In this document: positions 9,226 to 19,160 of the stretch, one piece after another
How positions within the stretch are numbered: position 1 is the stretch's first letter
How the letters are laid out: the number at the start of each line of letters is the position of its first letter
Origin: Lysobacterales bacterium
GTDB taxonomy: Bacteria; Pseudomonadota; Gammaproteobacteria; Xanthomonadales; SZUA-36
Assembly (NCBI GenBank): GCA_021648045.1
Contig: JAKITM010000002.1
Location: 27,200-91,199, forward strand
Direction: 5' to 3'
Length of the DNA: 64,000 nt
Position numbers and translations under genes: made by a program
The notes under the pieces: generated by a model
Told to the model about the DNA's origin: nothing
Seen by the model: the letters and a program-made list of their open reading frames with translations, nothing else
Database searches by the model: none

Positions 9226-10650
9226 CTAGCCCGTATCGCGCTGGCAGTGGTCAGCAATTACCTGAGAAACACAGGCATTGAGTTTTTTGGCAAACGGAAT
9301 ATGCAAAAACTCATTCGGGCCATGAGCATTAGAGTTTGGCCCCAAAACCCCGGTAATCATAAACTGGGCTTCGGGAAAAAAGTCTCCAAGCATTCCCATA
9401 AACGGAATCGTGCCACCTTCGCCCATATACATCACCCCTTTGCCATAAAACGCATGCGATGCAGACTCCAGCGAAGCGTGCAGCCAGGGCGCTGTTTCAG
9501 GCGCGTTCCAGCCGGAGGCTGCTTGATCTGTAGTAAATTCCACTCGGGCATTTTGTGGCGGGTCTTTTTCCAGCAGTTGTTTTAGAAATACACTGGCTTG
9601 CTCACCATCTAGAGTCGGTGGTAGGCGCAGGGAAAGTTTCCATTCAGTGAAGGGCCGTAAAACATTTCCGGCATCTTGAATACCGGGCAAACCACCCGCG
9701 CCGGTATAGGAAAGTGCAGGTCGCCAACTACGGTTTAGCAGGCGCTCATAATTATTCTCTGCCATAGGCTCAACCCCATCGGCAAAGGGATAGGCTTGGT
9801 ATACAGCATCACCCAGAGCATCAGCCATTGCCTGAGTTTGCTCACGGCGTTGTTCAGGGATTTCTTGGTATAGTTCTTCGGGAAGCACCCGGCCAGTGGT
9901 TTCATCTTCCAGGCGTGAGGTGACTTGCTTGAGAACCCTAAAGCTTGATGGCACCACACCGGAGGCATAGCCCGAATGTACACCTTCTGTCAGCACCTCG
10001 GCTCTAAGCGTGCCGGCTGCCATGCCGCGCAGCGAAACCGTCAGCCAGAGTTGTTCATAGTTACCCGCGCCAGAATCCAGACAAATGACCAAAGAAGGAA
10101 CCCCAATTCGATCACGCAAGTGTTCGATATAGGCAGGCAAGTCATAGGATCCAGACTCTTCACAAGACTCTATTAAGACCACACAACGGGCATGTGGAAT
10201 ACCTTGTTCTTGTAGTGCCTTGATAGCAGTTAAAGAGGCAAAGGCCGAATAACCATCATCCGCGCCGCCACGACCATAAAGCTTGTTATCTTTAATTACC
10301 GGCTTCCAGGGGGCCAGATCTTCAGCCCAACCCTCCATTTCTGGTTGTTTATCCAAATGGCCATAGAGCAAGATTACATCGTCACTATCCGGGTCTGTGC
10401 CGGGTATTTCCATGAAAATAATGGGTGTGCGCTCACCTAGACGAACAACTTCCGTGCTCATTCCGGTTATTTCCTGCTGAGAACACCAGTCATATATCAG
10501 CTTAACAGCATCGTCCATGTAGCCGTGTTCCGCCCAATCAGGGTCGAAATGCGGTGATTTGTTGGGAATGCGGATGTATTCGACCAGCTCAGGAATGATG
10601 CTTTCATCCCATTTTTGATCTATATATGACTGGGTTAATTTTGCGTCCAT
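9226..10650 (-). CDS. M20 family metallopeptidase (dipeptidase-like)
   Basis: Zinc peptidase of the M20 family, 474 residues, probably cytoplasmic (no signal peptide). The metal and catalytic residues are visible: GHLD (His98, Asp100), GRGGADDGYS (Asp131), ESCEESG (Glu164/Glu165), CLDSG for the next metal ligand and NAHGPNEFLH near the C terminus. A lid/dimerisation domain lies between about 210 and 350. The gene converges with the MoCo-carrier-like gene. Its nearest upstream neighbour on the same strand is a POT peptide transporter, which fits uptake of small peptides followed by intracellular cleavage. The exact peptide specificity (carnosinase-like or cytosolic dipeptidase-like) is not resolved. 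Confidence 0.93.
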   Translation of the reverse strand: MDAKLTQSYIDQKWDESIIPELVEYIRIPNKSPHFDPDWAEHGYMDDAVKLIYDWCSQQEITGMSTEVVRLGERTPIIFMEIPGTDPDSDDVILLYGHLDKQPEMEGWAEDLAPWKPVIKDNKLYGRGGADDGYSAFASLTAIKALQEQGIPHARCVVLIESCEESGSYDLPAYIEHLRDRIGVPSLVICLDSGAGNYEQLWLTVSLRGMAAGTLRAEVLTEGVHSGYASGVVPSSFRVLKQVTSRLEDETTGRVLPEELYQEIPEQRREQTQAMADALGDAVYQAYPFADGVEPMAENNYERLLNRSWRPALSYTGAGGLPGIQDAGNVLRPFTEWKLSLRLPPTLDGEQASVFLKQLLEKDPPQNARVEFTTDQAASGWNAPETAPWLHASLESASHAFYGKGVMYMGEGGTIPFMGMLGDFFPEAQFMITGVLGPNSNAHGPNEFLHIPFAKKLNACVSQVIADHCQRDTG

Positions 10651-10707
10651 GAGCTAGCCTTTGGTCTTTTTAAAAGTCAGTTTGCGCGCACTTATGTACT
10701 TGCTATT

Positions 10708-10740
10708 AAGACAGGCGACCGGATCGGGTCACCTGTCTTT
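10708..10740. terminator. Inverted repeat between POT transporter and M20 peptidase genes
   Basis: AAGACAGGcGACC pairs with GGGTCaCCTGTCTT around a short loop, a long, nearly perfect stem. It sits 28 bases after the transporter stop on the minus strand. The T-run is short on both strands (TTT on plus, TTAATA on minus), so it may be a weak terminator or an mRNA 3'-end stabiliser. Confidence 0.55.
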
Positions 10741-10768
10741 ATAGTGATTTTACTTCTGCCTGAGGGTA

Positions 10769-12304
10769 TTACGCGGATCTGTCGACAGTTATACCATCAT
10801 CATCTTCTAGTTTATCCAAGTGCATCAGTTTTTTGATTAAAGGTGCAATCAGCATCACACCTACACCCACACCAACAGCTACCCAGCCAACGGTTGAATA
10901 AACCTCGATCACAACATCTGGCCCTGCACCTTCTGCCGAGGTTGCGGCAGAGATTAAGCCGGCCGCAAAATTACCGGTGGCAGAGGCAAAGAACCAGGTG
11001 CCCATTATCAGGCTTGCCATATGTGCCGGTGCTAGCCGGTTCATGGCTGATAAGCCCACAGGGGATAAACAGAGCTCACCCGTTGTGTGCAGCAAATAGA
11101 TCAGGAAAATAAATAATACAGGGGTCAATTCACCGGCACCGACAGAGCTTGCGCCCAGTACCAGCACCAGGAAACCAGCACCAAGCTGAGTCATTCCGAG
11201 ACCAAATTTGGCAGGTGCCGAAGGCTCCCAGCCACGCCGTGCGAGCCAGGTCCACAAAATCGCAAAAAATGGTGCCAGCAAGACAATATAAATTGCATTA
11301 ATTGACTGGAACACGGCGGCAGGAACTTCCCAGCCGAACATGCTTCTATCTACACTGCGGTCAGTAAAGAGGTTGAGAGAAGAACCCGCTTGCTCAAATA
11401 ATGCCCAAAATAGGATGGAGCCAAAAATTAGGAACATAGCGGCAAAAATTCGATCCCGGTCTACCGCTGGTAGTTTCACCAAAGCAATATACAAAACATA
11501 GATCACTAAAATTGCGCCGGAAATACCCAACACGGTTCCCACCAATGCTTGATACTGGATAAGGAACCAGACCAGGCCGATAACCATCATGCTCAAGCCG
11601 TAGAGTATCCACTCAAACTTCATTCCAAAGTGCTTAGCTTCTAAGCGCTCAGGATTTTTTGCTTCGCCCCGGCCCATAAGATAAGGCTTGCCCCATATAA
11701 ACACTAACAAACCGAACAACATGCCAATGCCAGCAGCCCCAAAGCCATACTTCCAACCATAGACCTGACCCAGCACACCAGCAATTATCGCACCAAGTGC
11801 CGCGCCTAAGTTAATCCCCATATAGAAGATAGTATAGGCACCATCGCGGCGTACATCGGTACGCGAATAAAGCTGGCCAACAATGACCGAAATGTTCGCT
11901 TTCAGGAAGCCTGAACCAACAATAATGAAGGCCAGTGCCAACCAGAAGATATTAAGCGCGGCGGCATCTTGTCCACCACTGCCTTCGAAGGCCATCAAAA
12001 AATGACCAAAAGTTAGCAGCACAGCACCAAATAGAACGGCCTTTCTCTGGCCCAGATATCGATCGGCAAGATAACCACCGATAACCGGGGTTATATATAC
12101 AAGGGCTGTATAAGCGCCATAAATAACAGAGGCTTCCCCGTCACTGAACATCCAGTGTTGCACGAGGTAGAAAATGAGCAGGGCGCGCATACCGTAGTAT
12201 GAAAAGCGCTCCCACATTTCGGCAAAAAATAGAACAAATAAGCCTTTGGGGTGGCCAAAAAATGTTCCCCGAGCATCCCCGGCTTCTTTATATGTATCCG
12301 ACAT
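10769..12304 (-). CDS. Peptide MFS transporter (POT/PTR family)
   Basis: Proton-coupled di-/tripeptide importer of the inner membrane, 511 residues with about 14 hydrophobic segments. The family signature ExxERFxYYG is present as EMWERFSYYG at residues 29-38 in the first helix, followed by GGYLADRYLGQRKAVLFG and a second POT signature region (FYMGINLGAALG). ELCLSPVGLSAMNRLAP near the C terminus is also typical. It is transcribed toward the M20 peptidase gene; a long inverted repeat lies between them. The combined role is probably peptide scavenging. Which DtpA/B/D-like specificity it has is not clear. Confidence 0.94.
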   Translation of the reverse strand: MSDTYKEAGDARGTFFGHPKGLFVLFFAEMWERFSYYGMRALLIFYLVQHWMFSDGEASVIYGAYTALVYITPVIGGYLADRYLGQRKAVLFGAVLLTFGHFLMAFEGSGGQDAAALNIFWLALAFIIVGSGFLKANISVIVGQLYSRTDVRRDGAYTIFYMGINLGAALGAIIAGVLGQVYGWKYGFGAAGIGMLFGLLVFIWGKPYLMGRGEAKNPERLEAKHFGMKFEWILYGLSMMVIGLVWFLIQYQALVGTVLGISGAILVIYVLYIALVKLPAVDRDRIFAAMFLIFGSILFWALFEQAGSSLNLFTDRSVDRSMFGWEVPAAVFQSINAIYIVLLAPFFAILWTWLARRGWEPSAPAKFGLGMTQLGAGFLVLVLGASSVGAGELTPVLFIFLIYLLHTTGELCLSPVGLSAMNRLAPAHMASLIMGTWFFASATGNFAAGLISAATSAEGAGPDVVIEVYSTVGWVAVGVGVGVMLIAPLIKKLMHLDKLEDDDGITVDRSA

Positions 12305-12793
12305 ACTTGTATGCGCTCCCTACTGTTGTATTGGTATTATTAGTGCTCTTGCGATTAGATTTGCTGAATAATCGAGGCGATTCCTTTAGCGCCTAAGCGT
12401 ACACAGGAAATCAGCAGCGAAAATCACTCCATCGCAATGCTAGCAAAAAGGCCTAGCTTATACAACTTATTACGCGCACCCTAAAACTCTGATGGTTGGT
12501 AGAGTAGTAATTTAATCGGTGGCGGTGGATTTTATAAGTGTAATTAAAAATCAGCGCTTTTCAAAAACTTGAGATCCATATCCGAAGTTTTATTGGTCTC
12601 AGTTCGCTAGTAAAAACTATGCAATTTTATTGCAAGTCTGCGCGCAGCACAGTGCTGTTATAGCTTTTGACTCATGCGCGGTTAGACCAATGTGTGGCTT
12701 TGACGATTTTAATCGTCAGCACATTGGCTGCGCTAACCTATGGAATTTATTCCATAGTAGTTAAGTATGTTTGTTTGGCGGTAGAATAGCAGC
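12305..12793. other. Divergent intergenic region with nested palindromes
   Basis: This 489-base gap separates the POT gene (minus) from the protoporphyrinogen oxidase gene (plus). No coding frame is convincing. The right third holds the palindromes listed at 12680-12757. The left part should hold the transporter promoter, but I could not place it with confidence. Confidence 0.6.
12680..12757. repeat. Nested inverted repeat plus adjacent perfect palindrome
   Basis: GGTTAG (12680) pairs with CTAACC (to 12738), CCAATGTG (12687) with CACATTGG, and TGACGAT-TTTA-ATCGTCA (12701-12718) forms the tip, making a long layered hairpin. It is followed at once by CTATGGAA-TTTA-TTCCATAG (12738-12757). Both tips have a TTTA loop, as do the REP palindromes at 17003 and 31926 (TAAA on the other strand). 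It sits 36 bases before the next start codon. Confidence 0.8.
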
Positions 12794-14155
12794 ATGAAGA
12801 TATGCATAGTGGGTGCGGGAATATCAGGGCTTGCCACCGCCAAGGCAATACTGGACAGAAGTCCGGATACAGAAATTATCATTTTCGAAGCCAGCGATAG
12901 AGTTGGTGGCAAGGTCTGGACTGAGAAAACTGAAGAAGGGTATTTGTGCGAAGGTGGGGTTAATGGTTTTCTTGATAAGGTTCCGCAAACCCTCGATTTA
13001 TGCAAACAGGCAGGCATTAAAGCGTTGGCTGCCGACACTGCTGCGAAAAAACGCTTCGTGTACTCTCGCGGCAAGTTGCATAAGCTGCCGGAAAAGCCCC
13101 GGGAGTTTTTCACTTCAAATTTATTAACAGTCCCCGGGCGTTTACGGGTGATGTATGAAATATTTGCTGGCGGCAGCAACAATCCAGATGAAAGCCTGCA
13201 GGAATTTGCCACCCGCCGGCTTGGTCGTGAAGCCTTTGACCGACTCATAGACCCGATGGCTTCCGGGGTATTTGCAGGCGATGCTGAAAAACTCAGCTTG
13301 CAGAGTTGTTTCCCCCGGATTAAACAGGTGGAAGCCGAATACGGCAGCCTAATTCGTGGTCTTCTCAAGTTACAACGCAAGGCGCGATCTCAAGGCAGCT
13401 CAAAACAACCGGGGCCAGGGCCGGGTGGCACACTAACATCCTTTGCTGATGGCATGAGCGCATTAACCGATGCGCTGGCAGCCCAACTGGGATCACGGAT
13501 TCGAACCGGCACCCCAATACAGTCGATCAGTCGGGCAGCTAAGCGCTATTTGTTGCAAACCAACGCTGGCAATGAATATGAATGTGACACACTAATACTG
13601 GCATCACCGGCATACACACAAGCGCGCATGCTGGAAGCATTTGATTCGGGTCTGGCAAGCTTGCTGATGGGAATTCCTTATCCGGCGCTAGCGGTTTGTT
13701 GTTTAGGCTATCGGCAGCGGCAAGTTGGCAAAGTTCTAGATGGTTTTGGTTTCCTAGTGCCTTCAAAAGAAAAACGTTCAGTTTTGGGCACACTAATAGA
13801 TTCCAACCTGTTTCCCGGCAGAGCACCACAAGGTAGTGTGCTTTTGCGCAGCATGATAGGCGGTGCCAGAAGGCCTGAGTTGGCATTGTTGCCAGACCAA
13901 CAACTCATCAGCAAGGTAGAAAGCGACCTTGATGATATTCTCGGGCTCAAGGCAGCACCTGACTTCATACGTATATTCCGGCATGAAAAAGCCATACCAC
14001 AATATGTGGTTGGCCACGCCGAGCGCTTAGTTAAGATTGAAGAAAAACTACAAGCCCACCCGGGCTTAATTCTTACCGGCAATGCGTTTAAAGGCGTCAG
14101 CTTTAACGACTGTGTTGTTAATGCTGGAAAAATCGCGGCGGCACTGCCGATATAA
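12794..14155 (+). CDS. Protoporphyrinogen oxidase, HemY/PgoX type
   Basis: FAD-dependent oxidation of protoporphyrinogen IX to protoporphyrin IX, the step before iron insertion in haem synthesis. The 453 residues open with the dinucleotide-binding motif GAGISGLATAKAIL (from residue 7) and FEASDRVGGK. Family segments such as GKLHKLPEKP, LIDPMASGVFAGD, YGSLIRGL and the C-terminal GNAFKGVSFNDCV follow, the last closing the FAD site. Length matches oxygen-dependent HemY-type enzymes rather than the small HemG/HemJ forms. Haem genes hemN and hemL lie elsewhere in the window. The symbol is left blank because hemG, hemY and pgoX are all in use. Confidence 0.9.
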   Translation: MKICIVGAGISGLATAKAILDRSPDTEIIIFEASDRVGGKVWTEKTEEGYLCEGGVNGFLDKVPQTLDLCKQAGIKALAADTAAKKRFVYSRGKLHKLPEKPREFFTSNLLTVPGRLRVMYEIFAGGSNNPDESLQEFATRRLGREAFDRLIDPMASGVFAGDAEKLSLQSCFPRIKQVEAEYGSLIRGLLKLQRKARSQGSSKQPGPGPGGTLTSFADGMSALTDALAAQLGSRIRTGTPIQSISRAAKRYLLQTNAGNEYECDTLILASPAYTQARMLEAFDSGLASLLMGIPYPALAVCCLGYRQRQVGKVLDGFGFLVPSKEKRSVLGTLIDSNLFPGRAPQGSVLLRSMIGGARRPELALLPDQQLISKVESDLDDILGLKAAPDFIRIFRHEKAIPQYVVGHAERLVKIEEKLQAHPGLILTGNAFKGVSFNDCVVNAGKIAAALPI

Positions 14156-14277
14156 GTAGCCCGCCTACACACAAAGCCGAACGCACCCATCAGCTCGCAC
14201 TTTGCAGTACACTGATTAATTCAGCAGGGCTATAACGGTAATAACGGTAATTTAATCATTCGGAGTGGAATAAAACG

Positions 14278-15684
14278 ATGCAACTTGAATTTTACGGTGC
14301 CTCACACGGGGTAACAGGTTCCTGTCATATTCTTAGAGTAAACGGCCATTCGCTATTACTCGACTGCGGCATGATTCAGGGCGGTAAACGCTTGGAAGCA
14401 CTGAACGAAAAACCATTTCCTTTCGCGGCAGATGAGATTGATGCGGTGATTCTTTCACATGCACATATTGATCATTCCGGACGCTTACCGCTGCTGGTCA
14501 GGCGGGGCTTTAAGGGCAATATCTGGACACAGAATGTGAGTCGGGATTTATGTGGAATATTGCTAGCCGACTCGGCACATATTCAGGAGTCTGATGCAGC
14601 CTATAAAAACCGTAAAGCCAAACCTGGCACAGCCAAAGTTAAGGCGCTGTATTCAAGTGCTGATGCGGCGAGCGCATTAAAACAATTCAAAGGCGTACCC
14701 TACCAACAATGGCAGGCCGTATTGCCGGGTGTTCGTGTGCGTTTTCATGATGCCGGTCATATCCTAGGTTCAGCGGTAGTAGAGTTGGATCTGCGTGAGG
14801 GTGATATCCATCGTCGGTTTGTATTCAGCGGTGATCTGGGGCAGTTCGACACGCCGATTTTACGCGACCCACAAACCCCAAAACGAGCGGATCTCATTTT
14901 GATGGAAACCACCTATGGTGGCAGGCGCCACCGTGACCGCCAGGCCACTATCGATGAAATTGGGGAAATTATTAAAGCGGCGGCAGAAACCCGCGGCAAC
15001 ATTCTTATCCCGGCGTTTGCTGTTGGTCGATCCCAAGAAGTGCTGTATCAATTGGCAACCCACTATGACAGTTGGGGGATGAACCGGTTTAAGGTATTTC
15101 TTGATTCGCCAATGGCAATTGAGGCCTCAGAAGTTTACTGGAATAACCCTCAGGTACTTGATAAAGCCGCGCGTCTGGTTCGGGATGATGCGGGCGAGAT
15201 GCCGCTCTTACCAAACCTGGAATTAACCCGGAGCAGTGATCAATCAAAGGCGATTAACAAATACAAACATAGCGCCATTATCGTCGCTGCCAGCGGCATG
15301 TGTACCGGAGGGCGAATTCTTCATCATTTGCGAAATAACCTGGCGAATCCCGGCACCCAAGTAATTATTGTTGGCTATCAGGCCAATGGCACGCTGGGCC
15401 GCCGCTTGGTAGATGGTGCCGATGAAATACGACTGTTCGGACAAACTATTCAGGTAAAAGCCAAAATTCATACCGTCGGCGGGCTTTCAGCTCACGGTGA
15501 TCAGGATGATCTTGCGCGTTGGTATGAAGGCTTTGATAATAAACCCGCTGTTTATCTGGTGCACGGTGAAGACGAGAGCAAGCTTGAATTTCGTGACTAC
15601 TTGCAAAAACGCTGTGGGGTGCTGGCCGGTTTGAGTGAGCCGGGTAAGATTCTGGATTTGAATAGTATTTCAGCTGCCGGTTGA
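14278..15684 (+). CDS. Metallo-beta-lactamase fold RNA-processing hydrolase (beta-CASP)
   Basis: A 468-residue nuclease-like protein. The first metal motif HAHIDH spans residues 61-66, after LLLDCGMIQGG (motif 1 Asp). DAGHILGSA supplies the next His and FSGDLG the bridging Asp. The beta-CASP part contains PAFAVGRSQE, ASGMCTGGRILHHL and a late GGLSAHGDQ, with VHGE near the C terminus (RMMBL domain). Family members cut RNA as endo- or exonucleases. This order resembles bacterial YbcI/TTHA0252-like proteins. It follows the protoporphyrinogen oxidase gene by 122 bases. Confidence 0.9.
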   Translation: MQLEFYGASHGVTGSCHILRVNGHSLLLDCGMIQGGKRLEALNEKPFPFAADEIDAVILSHAHIDHSGRLPLLVRRGFKGNIWTQNVSRDLCGILLADSAHIQESDAAYKNRKAKPGTAKVKALYSSADAASALKQFKGVPYQQWQAVLPGVRVRFHDAGHILGSAVVELDLREGDIHRRFVFSGDLGQFDTPILRDPQTPKRADLILMETTYGGRRHRDRQATIDEIGEIIKAAAETRGNILIPAFAVGRSQEVLYQLATHYDSWGMNRFKVFLDSPMAIEASEVYWNNPQVLDKAARLVRDDAGEMPLLPNLELTRSSDQSKAINKYKHSAIIVAASGMCTGGRILHHLRNNLANPGTQVIIVGYQANGTLGRRLVDGADEIRLFGQTIQVKAKIHTVGGLSAHGDQDDLARWYEGFDNKPAVYLVHGEDESKLEFRDYLQKRCGVLAGLSEPGKILDLNSISAAG

Positions 15685-15719
15685 TATACTCAGTTTATTA
15701 AAAGAAGAGGAGTTACTAA

Positions 15720-16580
15720 ATGCGCTGGAAATCAGGACGCAGAAGCACCAATGTAGATGACCGTCGTGGCCGCCGTCGTGGCGGTGGGGTCATGGGCGGC
15801 AGCCTCGGGATGATTGTAATCGCGTTGCTGGGGTCTTATTTTTTCGGGATTAATCCAGCCACTCTGTTTCAAGCGGAAAAAGTCATCAGTCAAATTCTAC
15901 CACCCAGCTCAAAAGTTGATAAAAACTGGGAACCAACAGAAAAACAGCAACAATTAGCAGACTTCACCACCGTGGTGCTTGCTAGCACCGAAGATACCTG
16001 GAAGAGTATTTTCTCTGCCAACGGTAAGCGCTATATTGACCCTACCCTAGTGATGTACACCGATGTGGTGAATTCGGGTTGCGGCTCAGCATCCTCGCAG
16101 ATGGGGCCATTTTATTGTGGCGCGGACCAGCAAGTTTATATCGATTTGAGTTTTTATGATGACCTGAAAAACAAATATGGAGCTGGCGGAGATTTTGCCC
16201 AAGCCTATGTAATAGCTCATGAAGTTGGCCACCATATACAGAAAATCATCGGGGTTTCAGATCAGGTTAGTAAGGCAAATCGTGGCCGTAGCAAGGCTGA
16301 AGTGAATGCGCTTTCAGTAAGGGTTGAATTACAGGCGGATTGTTTCTCTGGTATTTGGGGGTATCACAACCGGGATATTCTTGATCCGGGTGACATCGAA
16401 GAGGCGCTAACTGCGGCAAGTGCAATAGGTGATGACCGCCTGCAGCGCGAAGCCAAGGGAAGGGTAATGCCGGAAAGCTTTACCCACGGAACATCCGAGC
16501 AACGAGTGCGTTGGTTTAAAACCGGCTTTCAGAGCGGTAAAATGAGTTCTTGTGATACATTTAGCGCAGCTCGTTTGTAG
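15720..16580 (+). CDS. Neutral zinc metallopeptidase, YpfJ/KPN_02809 family
   Basis: Membrane-anchored protease-like protein of 286 residues. An arginine-rich N terminus (RWKSGRRSTNVDDRRGRRRGGG) precedes one membrane helix at about 24-42. The zinc motif HEVGHH begins near residue 167, with ELQADCFSGIWG about 40 residues later providing the third ligand, and the C-terminal HGTSEQRVRWFKTGF is conserved in the family. The start ATG follows AGAAGAGGAG, a strong ribosome site. It is 35 bases after the beta-CASP gene. The natural substrate is unknown. Confidence 0.92.
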   Translation: MRWKSGRRSTNVDDRRGRRRGGGVMGGSLGMIVIALLGSYFFGINPATLFQAEKVISQILPPSSKVDKNWEPTEKQQQLADFTTVVLASTEDTWKSIFSANGKRYIDPTLVMYTDVVNSGCGSASSQMGPFYCGADQQVYIDLSFYDDLKNKYGAGGDFAQAYVIAHEVGHHIQKIIGVSDQVSKANRGRSKAEVNALSVRVELQADCFSGIWGYHNRDILDPGDIEEALTAASAIGDDRLQREAKGRVMPESFTHGTSEQRVRWFKTGFQSGKMSSCDTFSAARL

Positions 16581-16639
16581 AGATACTGGGTCGTAGGCCT
16601 GTATGACAATCTTTTTTTAGCTAAAAGGACAGCAGCACT

Positions 16640-16960
16640 ATGTATATAGTAGTTTTTACCGCCGAATTGATTGAACCCGACCAGCATTACTTTGCGATGG
16701 CTGAAAAGCTACGCAAGTTAGCTTTCGATGACTATGGCTGCTTGGGTTTTGAGGCGGTCAGTGAAGGCACATCTGAAATTGCTATTTCTCGCTGGGACTC
16801 ATTGGAAGATATCCGCCGCTGGAAACAAGACCCGGTACATCAAAGCGCCCAGAACCTAGCAAATAAATGGTATAAAAATTGGAAAGTCAGCATCACTGAA
16901 GTTAAACAAGAATACAGCGGAAACCCCGAAACTGCTGTGGGCATAAATGCCCACCCGTAA
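16640..16960 (+). CDS. Antibiotic biosynthesis monooxygenase-fold (ABM) small protein
   Basis: A 106-residue protein with the dimeric alpha/beta barrel pattern of ABM domains: an initial beta strand MYIVVFTAEL, then FEAVSEGTSEIAISRWDSLEDIRRWKQDPVHQ, where the WDS..D...W..D..H series is typical. AAGG lies ten bases upstream of ATG. The last residues (VGINAHP) and the stop are encoded by a REP palindrome (16937-16954), so the C terminus was probably altered by insertion of that element. Function is unknown; relatives include haem-degrading and quinol oxidising enzymes and many uncharacterised proteins. Confidence 0.85.
   Translation: MYIVVFTAELIEPDQHYFAMAEKLRKLAFDDYGCLGFEAVSEGTSEIAISRWDSLEDIRRWKQDPVHQSAQNLANKWYKNWKVSITEVKQEYSGNPETAVGINAHP
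16937..16954 (-). repeat. REP-type palindrome, copy 1 (inside a gene end)
   Basis: GTGGGCA-TAAA-TGCCCAC, a perfect 7-bp stem with a four-base loop. It encodes part of the last residues of the ABM-like gene. It is inverted relative to the next copy 66 bases on, giving a REP pair. Confidence 0.85.
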
Positions 16961-17002
16961 AGATTCCAGCAAAGAAGAAAGCTCAAACAACACTAAAATG
17001 CC

Positions 17003-17020
17003 GTGGGCATTTATGCCCAC
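17003..17020 (+). repeat. REP-type palindrome, copy 2
   Basis: GTGGGCA-TTTA-TGCCCAC, the same palindrome as copy 1 in the other orientation, in the convergent gap before rep. Flanks are only partly alike (GCCGTGGGC here). Confidence 0.85.
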
Positions 17021-17055
17021 GCGCAAGCCCCAGACATCAGCAGTGACCGTGGGAA

Positions 17056-19044
17056 TTACCCGAACATTGACTCTAGGTTCGCTAGGTGGGCTTTGGCGCG
17101 GTCTTGTTTTTCGGATATTTCAATTTCTGAACCACTGCCGCTGCGCAGTATGCACTCTTCCGGTAATTCATCAAGAAAACGGCTAGGTTTGCATGTTAAA
17201 ACCTCACCAAAGCGTTTGCGTTTTTTGGCATGACAAATCGTCAGGGTTTCTTCGGCGCGGGTAATACCAACATACATCAGACGGCGCTCTTCATCTTCAC
17301 CACCTTCATCCAGGCTCATTTTGTGCGGCAACAGACCTTCCTCTACCCCGACCATAAACACATGCTTAAATTCCAACCCCTTGGCGGCATGCAGGGTCAT
17401 CAACCGAACCACCTGCCCGGGGTCTTCATCATCATTTAGGGATGTCATCAAGCTGAGCTGCCCGATCAGGTCGGTTAAATTCATTCCCGGCCCACCATTT
17501 TCAGCCAGTCGGGTAATCCAGCGCAGCAGGTCATCAACATTTTTTTGTCGACGCTCGGCATCTTTGGGTGTTTCGACTTGATCTATTAACCACTGACTAT
17601 AGTTGATAGTACTTAGCAAATCCTCGATAGCTACCATTGGATCTCCGTGCTCGCCAGCCGCACCTAGGCGTAGAATGGTTGCGGTAAAATCCTGCAGTGA
17701 CTGGGTCAATCTCGGGCTGAGGCGATCAAGGCAATGGCTATGGCGCGCTGCATCGAGCAGGCCACACTGCATAGCAGCAGCGGTTTCAGCAACCTTGGCA
17801 ATCGTGCCGGCACCCAGACCGCGTTTTGGGGTATTCACTACGCGCAAAAATGCGGTGTTGTCGGTAGGGTTAATCAGTAACCGAAAATAACACAGCAGAT
17901 CTTTAATTTCTGTGCGGTCGAAGAATGATATACCCCCGCTGAGATGGTAGGGAACTTGTTGTTCGCGCAGGGCTTGTTCGAATACTCGCGATTGAAAATT
18001 ACCGCGATAAAGCACCGCGAACTCACCAAATTGGTTATTGCGAGTAAACTTCCGGTGCAGAATTTCACTGGTAACTTTACGGGCTTCGTCCTGCTCGTCT
18101 TTGCAGGGAATTATTCGTATCAGCTCACCCTCTGGTAGGGCGCTCCAAAGTTTTTTCTCATGGGTATGCGGGTTATTCGCAATTACAGCATTCGCCGCTT
18201 TGAGCACTCGACCGCTGGAACGGTAGTTTTGTTCAAGTTTGATAACTTTTAGCTGGGGATAGTCGACACTAAGCTGATGGATGTTTTCCGGCTGGGCCCC
18301 ACGGAAGGCATAAATAGACTGGTCGTCATCGCCCACGGCGGTAAATGCCCCGCGGCTGCCGGATAATAGTTGTAGTAGTCGGTATTGAGTCTCGTTGGTA
18401 TCCTGATACTCATCCACTAGCAAATAACGCAGCTTTTCCTGCCACAGCGTGCGAATTTCCTCGCGTTGGAGCAATTGCAGCGGCAGCATGATGAGGTCAT
18501 CAAAATCAACGGCGTTAAGGGTTTTTAACTGTGCCTGATAACGCTGATACAGGCTGAGTGCTGCAATTTCTCCGGGTGAATTTGCATGTTCTTCAGCCTC
18601 ATTTACATCCAGCGCCATATTTTTCCAGCGCGAAAGCTGCCAGCGAGCTTGGCGCACGATATCAGCCTTAGTGCCGGGAACCAGCAAGTCACGCACCAAT
18701 TGCAAGGTGTCGCGCTCATCAAGAATGCTGATGCCGGGGCGATAATCCAGAACGGCAGCGTGTTCTCTGAGGATACGCCAGCCAAGTGCGTGGAAGGTAC
18801 ACAAGGTTAATCCGCGGATATTATGGTTTTTCAGGCGCTTGCCAATGCGTTCTCGCATTTCGCGGGCGGATTTATTGGTAAAGGTAATCGCGGCGATTTT
18901 TTCAGGCGCCAAGCCCATAGTGCTGACCAGATACGCAATTTTTTCGGTAATTACCCGGGTTTTACCACTACCAGCTCCCGCCAATACCAGTAGAGGTCCA
19001 GAAAGGTACTCTACTGCGGCTTGTTGTTGCGGGTTTAATTTCAT
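17056..19044 (-). CDS. rep: ATP-dependent DNA helicase Rep
   Basis: Superfamily 1A 3'-5' helicase that helps forks through obstacles and restarts them. The 662 residues start with [24 protein letters not shown] (Walker A at about 22-29). Motif [10 protein letters not shown], motif [17 protein letters not shown], motif [13 protein letters not shown], motif [15 protein letters not shown] and motif [17 protein letters not shown] all follow in order. The length and the C-terminal [12 protein letters not shown] match Rep better than UvrD or PcrA. It is divergent from tdk. The 3' side carries the REP pair. Confidence 0.95.
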   Translation of the reverse strand: MKLNPQQQAAVEYLSGPLLVLAGAGSGKTRVITEKIAYLVSTMGLAPEKIAAITFTNKSAREMRERIGKRLKNHNIRGLTLCTFHALGWRILREHAAVLDYRPGISILDERDTLQLVRDLLVPGTKADIVRQARWQLSRWKNMALDVNEAEEHANSPGEIAALSLYQRYQAQLKTLNAVDFDDLIMLPLQLLQREEIRTLWQEKLRYLLVDEYQDTNETQYRLLQLLSGSRGAFTAVGDDDQSIYAFRGAQPENIHQLSVDYPQLKVIKLEQNYRSSGRVLKAANAVIANNPHTHEKKLWSALPEGELIRIIPCKDEQDEARKVTSEILHRKFTRNNQFGEFAVLYRGNFQSRVFEQALREQQVPYHLSGGISFFDRTEIKDLLCYFRLLINPTDNTAFLRVVNTPKRGLGAGTIAKVAETAAAMQCGLLDAARHSHCLDRLSPRLTQSLQDFTATILRLGAAGEHGDPMVAIEDLLSTINYSQWLIDQVETPKDAERRQKNVDDLLRWITRLAENGGPGMNLTDLIGQLSLMTSLNDDEDPGQVVRLMTLHAAKGLEFKHVFMVGVEEGLLPHKMSLDEGGEDEERRLMYVGITRAEETLTICHAKKRKRFGEVLTCKPSRFLDELPEECILRSGSGSEIEISEKQDRAKAHLANLESMFG

Positions 19045-19160
19045 TTAGTCAGAATCTCAGAGTTTTTGTGTGTTTAATTTTTCAGTCGAGTATTGTGACA
19101 GGCTTTGGCGTAGAATTGAGAGCGATTTATAATTTTCTTCTTTCGGGTAATTATCAAGCA

